This document shows, piece after piece, positions 61,829 through 64,000 of a stretch of 64,000 nt of DNA. Numbering within the stretch: the first letter of the stretch is position 1; each line of letters starts with the position of its first letter. The position numbers were made by a program, and so were the translations under genes. Origin of the DNA: Lichenostomus cassidix (taxonomy: Eukaryota; Chordata; Aves; Passeriformes; Meliphagidae); assembly GCA_008360975.2 (NCBI GenBank), contig CM039182.1:101401443-101465442 (forward strand), given 5' to 3'. Under the pieces are notes generated by a model that was given only the letters and a program-made list of their open reading frames with translations, did no database searches and had not been told where the DNA came from.

Positions 61829-64000
61829 TGTTTTCTCTCTCTCAGGACCCTGTGCTCAGACACTTTTGAAGGATCAGTTCACTATAAAGCTGTCCATCAG
61901 TGAGACAGGCATTGTGAATGTGTAAGCAATGAAACAGCTGCTGTCCAATCCCCTTCCTATGATGTATTTCTGTCACCTTGTAAAAGGGCTTTCTGCTACT
62001 CGTGCAATCTGGTGTCAGTTTCAATCCATATTTTTATACACAGTCCTTTTCATGGTGTTCATTACATCTCTGAATGCCTTTATACGTTATATTATCTGAA
62101 GAAATTATAACAGAAAAGTCTAATCAATATTATGAATTTTTATAATGCCTTCCATCCTAGCTCCCAAAACTCATTTCTAAATATTGAACCTGACAGAAGT
62201 CACAAAATGCAGGTGTAGTCACTCCATGCACAATTCTGGTGGATTTAAGTCTGTAATCCACATATTCATGTTTATGCATCTAATAATTTTAGTCTTTACT
62301 AAACACTCTTACTTTTTAAAGAGTTCCCCAAAAACCTATCCAAGACAGAGCCAGAATTGAGTTTTGATTAAATGAGTCCCTTACATGTGACCTCCTTCTG
62401 GATGTTTAATCTATTTCTTTAGGAAATTTTTCAGGATGGATAGTCTAACATCATTAGCCTAGGAGGTGCTGATTTAATAGGCCCCATTAAAAAATCCCCC
62501 ATACGAGGATATTTGGATTCAAAACCATTTGTGGGCAAAAGTCTGTTCTTGACATACTCCAGCATCTACTAATTTCCCTCATTAGACCACTCCTCAGGCA
62601 CCTATTCTTTTTGTACATGTGCTACTGGATCCCTGCAATTTGTCTGTGGGGGGTGTTCAGCTTTGGTTTTCTGTTAATTTGCAGACTTTCAAGCTGTCCT
62701 CTATGTCCTCTGCTACTGTTCCTAGACTCATTAATGATGCATGGAGGCAAGACTTCTGGAATTAGCCAGTGTGGGATTCTGGGGCAACAGATGCTCTGTG
62801 GTAACTCAGAGATGCTTCATATTACAGACTTGATCTTCACAATAAAGGGTCCAAATTTGAATTTCAGAAAGAGATAAAATTTGTGATGGAGTGTTTGCTA
62901 TGATGAGGGATAAATACCAAGGACTGAAGCCAGCTCCTGTATGGGTTCAAAATATGAATTCCAGTCTCTACTGGTAATGAATGAACACACTTTCCATCAC
63001 TAAAGTACCTGAATCTCTGCCTTAGCACACACAGGCTGCATCAAGGATGCATTTCTTCTGACTTGGACTCTTTCTTGGCTTCTTGGAAGTTTATATGATT
63101 ACTTTAGATTGGAATAGCTGTAAGATCTGGAAGCTTCACATTAATTATTAACCTCAGTATCTGACTCCTATATTTTAAGATCTACAGCTCTGAAAAAGGA
63201 GACACTTCTGGCAGTAGCTACCTTGGGAGGGTTGAAATTTATTAGAAATCAAACTAATCTATACTGTCTCCTGCTCAGGAAATTGAATTCTAGGAGTTTG
63301 TGAGAGTCAACTCAGAGTTTACTGAGACTCCTAATTCACATGGATGAGGAACATTTGCATTGAGATAAGAAAAATCTGTTGATCTGTTTCTTGTTGCAAA
63401 TCAAATTTACTCATACTGGAATCTAATCTACCATATTTAAAGTAGTTAGGGAGACCTTAAAAAATGGAGACCAGAGACTTTGTTCTTTAAAAACAGATGC
63501 AACAAGATTATCTATTAAAAATAAAAGACACTAATTTCGTGCATAATTAGCCAATAGATAGTTATAATCAAAGAGTAATAACAAGTTCCCATTATTTGGT
63601 TGTGGGCCTCTGCTGGCTGAGGTCCAACAGTGGCAATTTTTGAGAGAGTTTTTTGTGCTCATGAGCTTAATCAAAAACAAGACTCAGCTCTGTATTTGCC
63701 TCCACAAAGTCAATGGACTAAACTCATCAAAGTTGTAGGGTTAAAATTAGTTCAATGTGTCTTTGTTAAATTGTTTATAATGCAAATGGTGGCTATTCAC
63801 AAAAGAAGTAGCAGGGAGTCTGTAGATGGAGTTGCTTCTTTGTGACCCCACTGAGCAGCCAGGAAGGTGTCTCCATGAAGAAATATAATATATGACTTCT
63901 TGTGAGCCTGAAAGAAACCCAGGCCTCCTATTGTGTAAACTCTTGGCTGCCCTTTTCTAAGAAGCTGATGGACATCTTTGTGCCAATGCTTATTAACTAC
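61829..64000. other. Unique noncoding stretch to the window end, no gene recognised
   Basis: AT-rich, without recognisable exon, RNA gene or repeat. The longest open frame is under 90 codons. Confidence 0.55.

Noticed and set aside
1..64000. CRISPR arrays, prokaryotic operons, rRNA or tRNA genes
   Set aside because: No regularly spaced repeats with unique spacers, no ribosome-binding-site-led gene strings, and no tRNA or rRNA signature were seen on either strand.

Overview
The window looks like bird nuclear DNA, most likely from Neoaves. It is AT-rich and visibly poor in CpG, with no CpG island and none of the dense open frames of a prokaryote. The recognisable repeats are avian in character: several 5'-truncated CR1 LINEs with the usual CR1 3' ends, an avian ERVL-type LTR of about 1 kb, and a short class II-like solo LTR. 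I recognise no complete or partial known gene, no rRNA or tRNA, and no CRISPR array. The window is best read as intergenic sequence or the inside of a very large intron. All family names come from memory of the consensus sequences; nothing was searched.

Layout. 1-11.5 kb is mostly unique sequence, with one ancient repeat relic (6.8 kb), one candidate 90-nt coding exon (7858-7947) and a 22-bp perfect palindrome. 11.5-12.35 kb is a repeat cluster: a short CR1 3' end beside a much older L3/CR1-like relic, both on the minus strand. 12.7-22.7 kb is unique sequence with an A-rich tract, a (TAAAA)n tract, a striking (TCTCC)n pentanucleotide array of about 195 bp, and an unusually long minus-strand open frame (194 codons from its first ATG). 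22.7-23.7 kb is the ERVL-type solo LTR, followed by a minus-strand CR1 at 24.6-24.94 kb.

25-53 kb is mostly unique, with three short ancient repeat relics (29.1, 41.7 and 48.7 kb), the 263-bp solo LTR with a perfect 6-bp target duplication (34337-34599), a 12-bp perfect hairpin beside it, and a possible 45-nt microexon (49285-49329). 53.2-57.6 kb holds two plus-strand CR1 copies. 57.6-64 kb is unique sequence with a poly-T tract, a (TAAA)n tract and a CTCF-like motif.

No genes can be shown to work together here. The features record retrotransposition followed by decay: ancient L3/SINE-like relics, then CR1 insertions, then LTR elements reduced to solo LTRs. The exon candidates rest only on splice-site and reading-frame quality and may well be pseudo-exons. 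I found no convincing new biological system.
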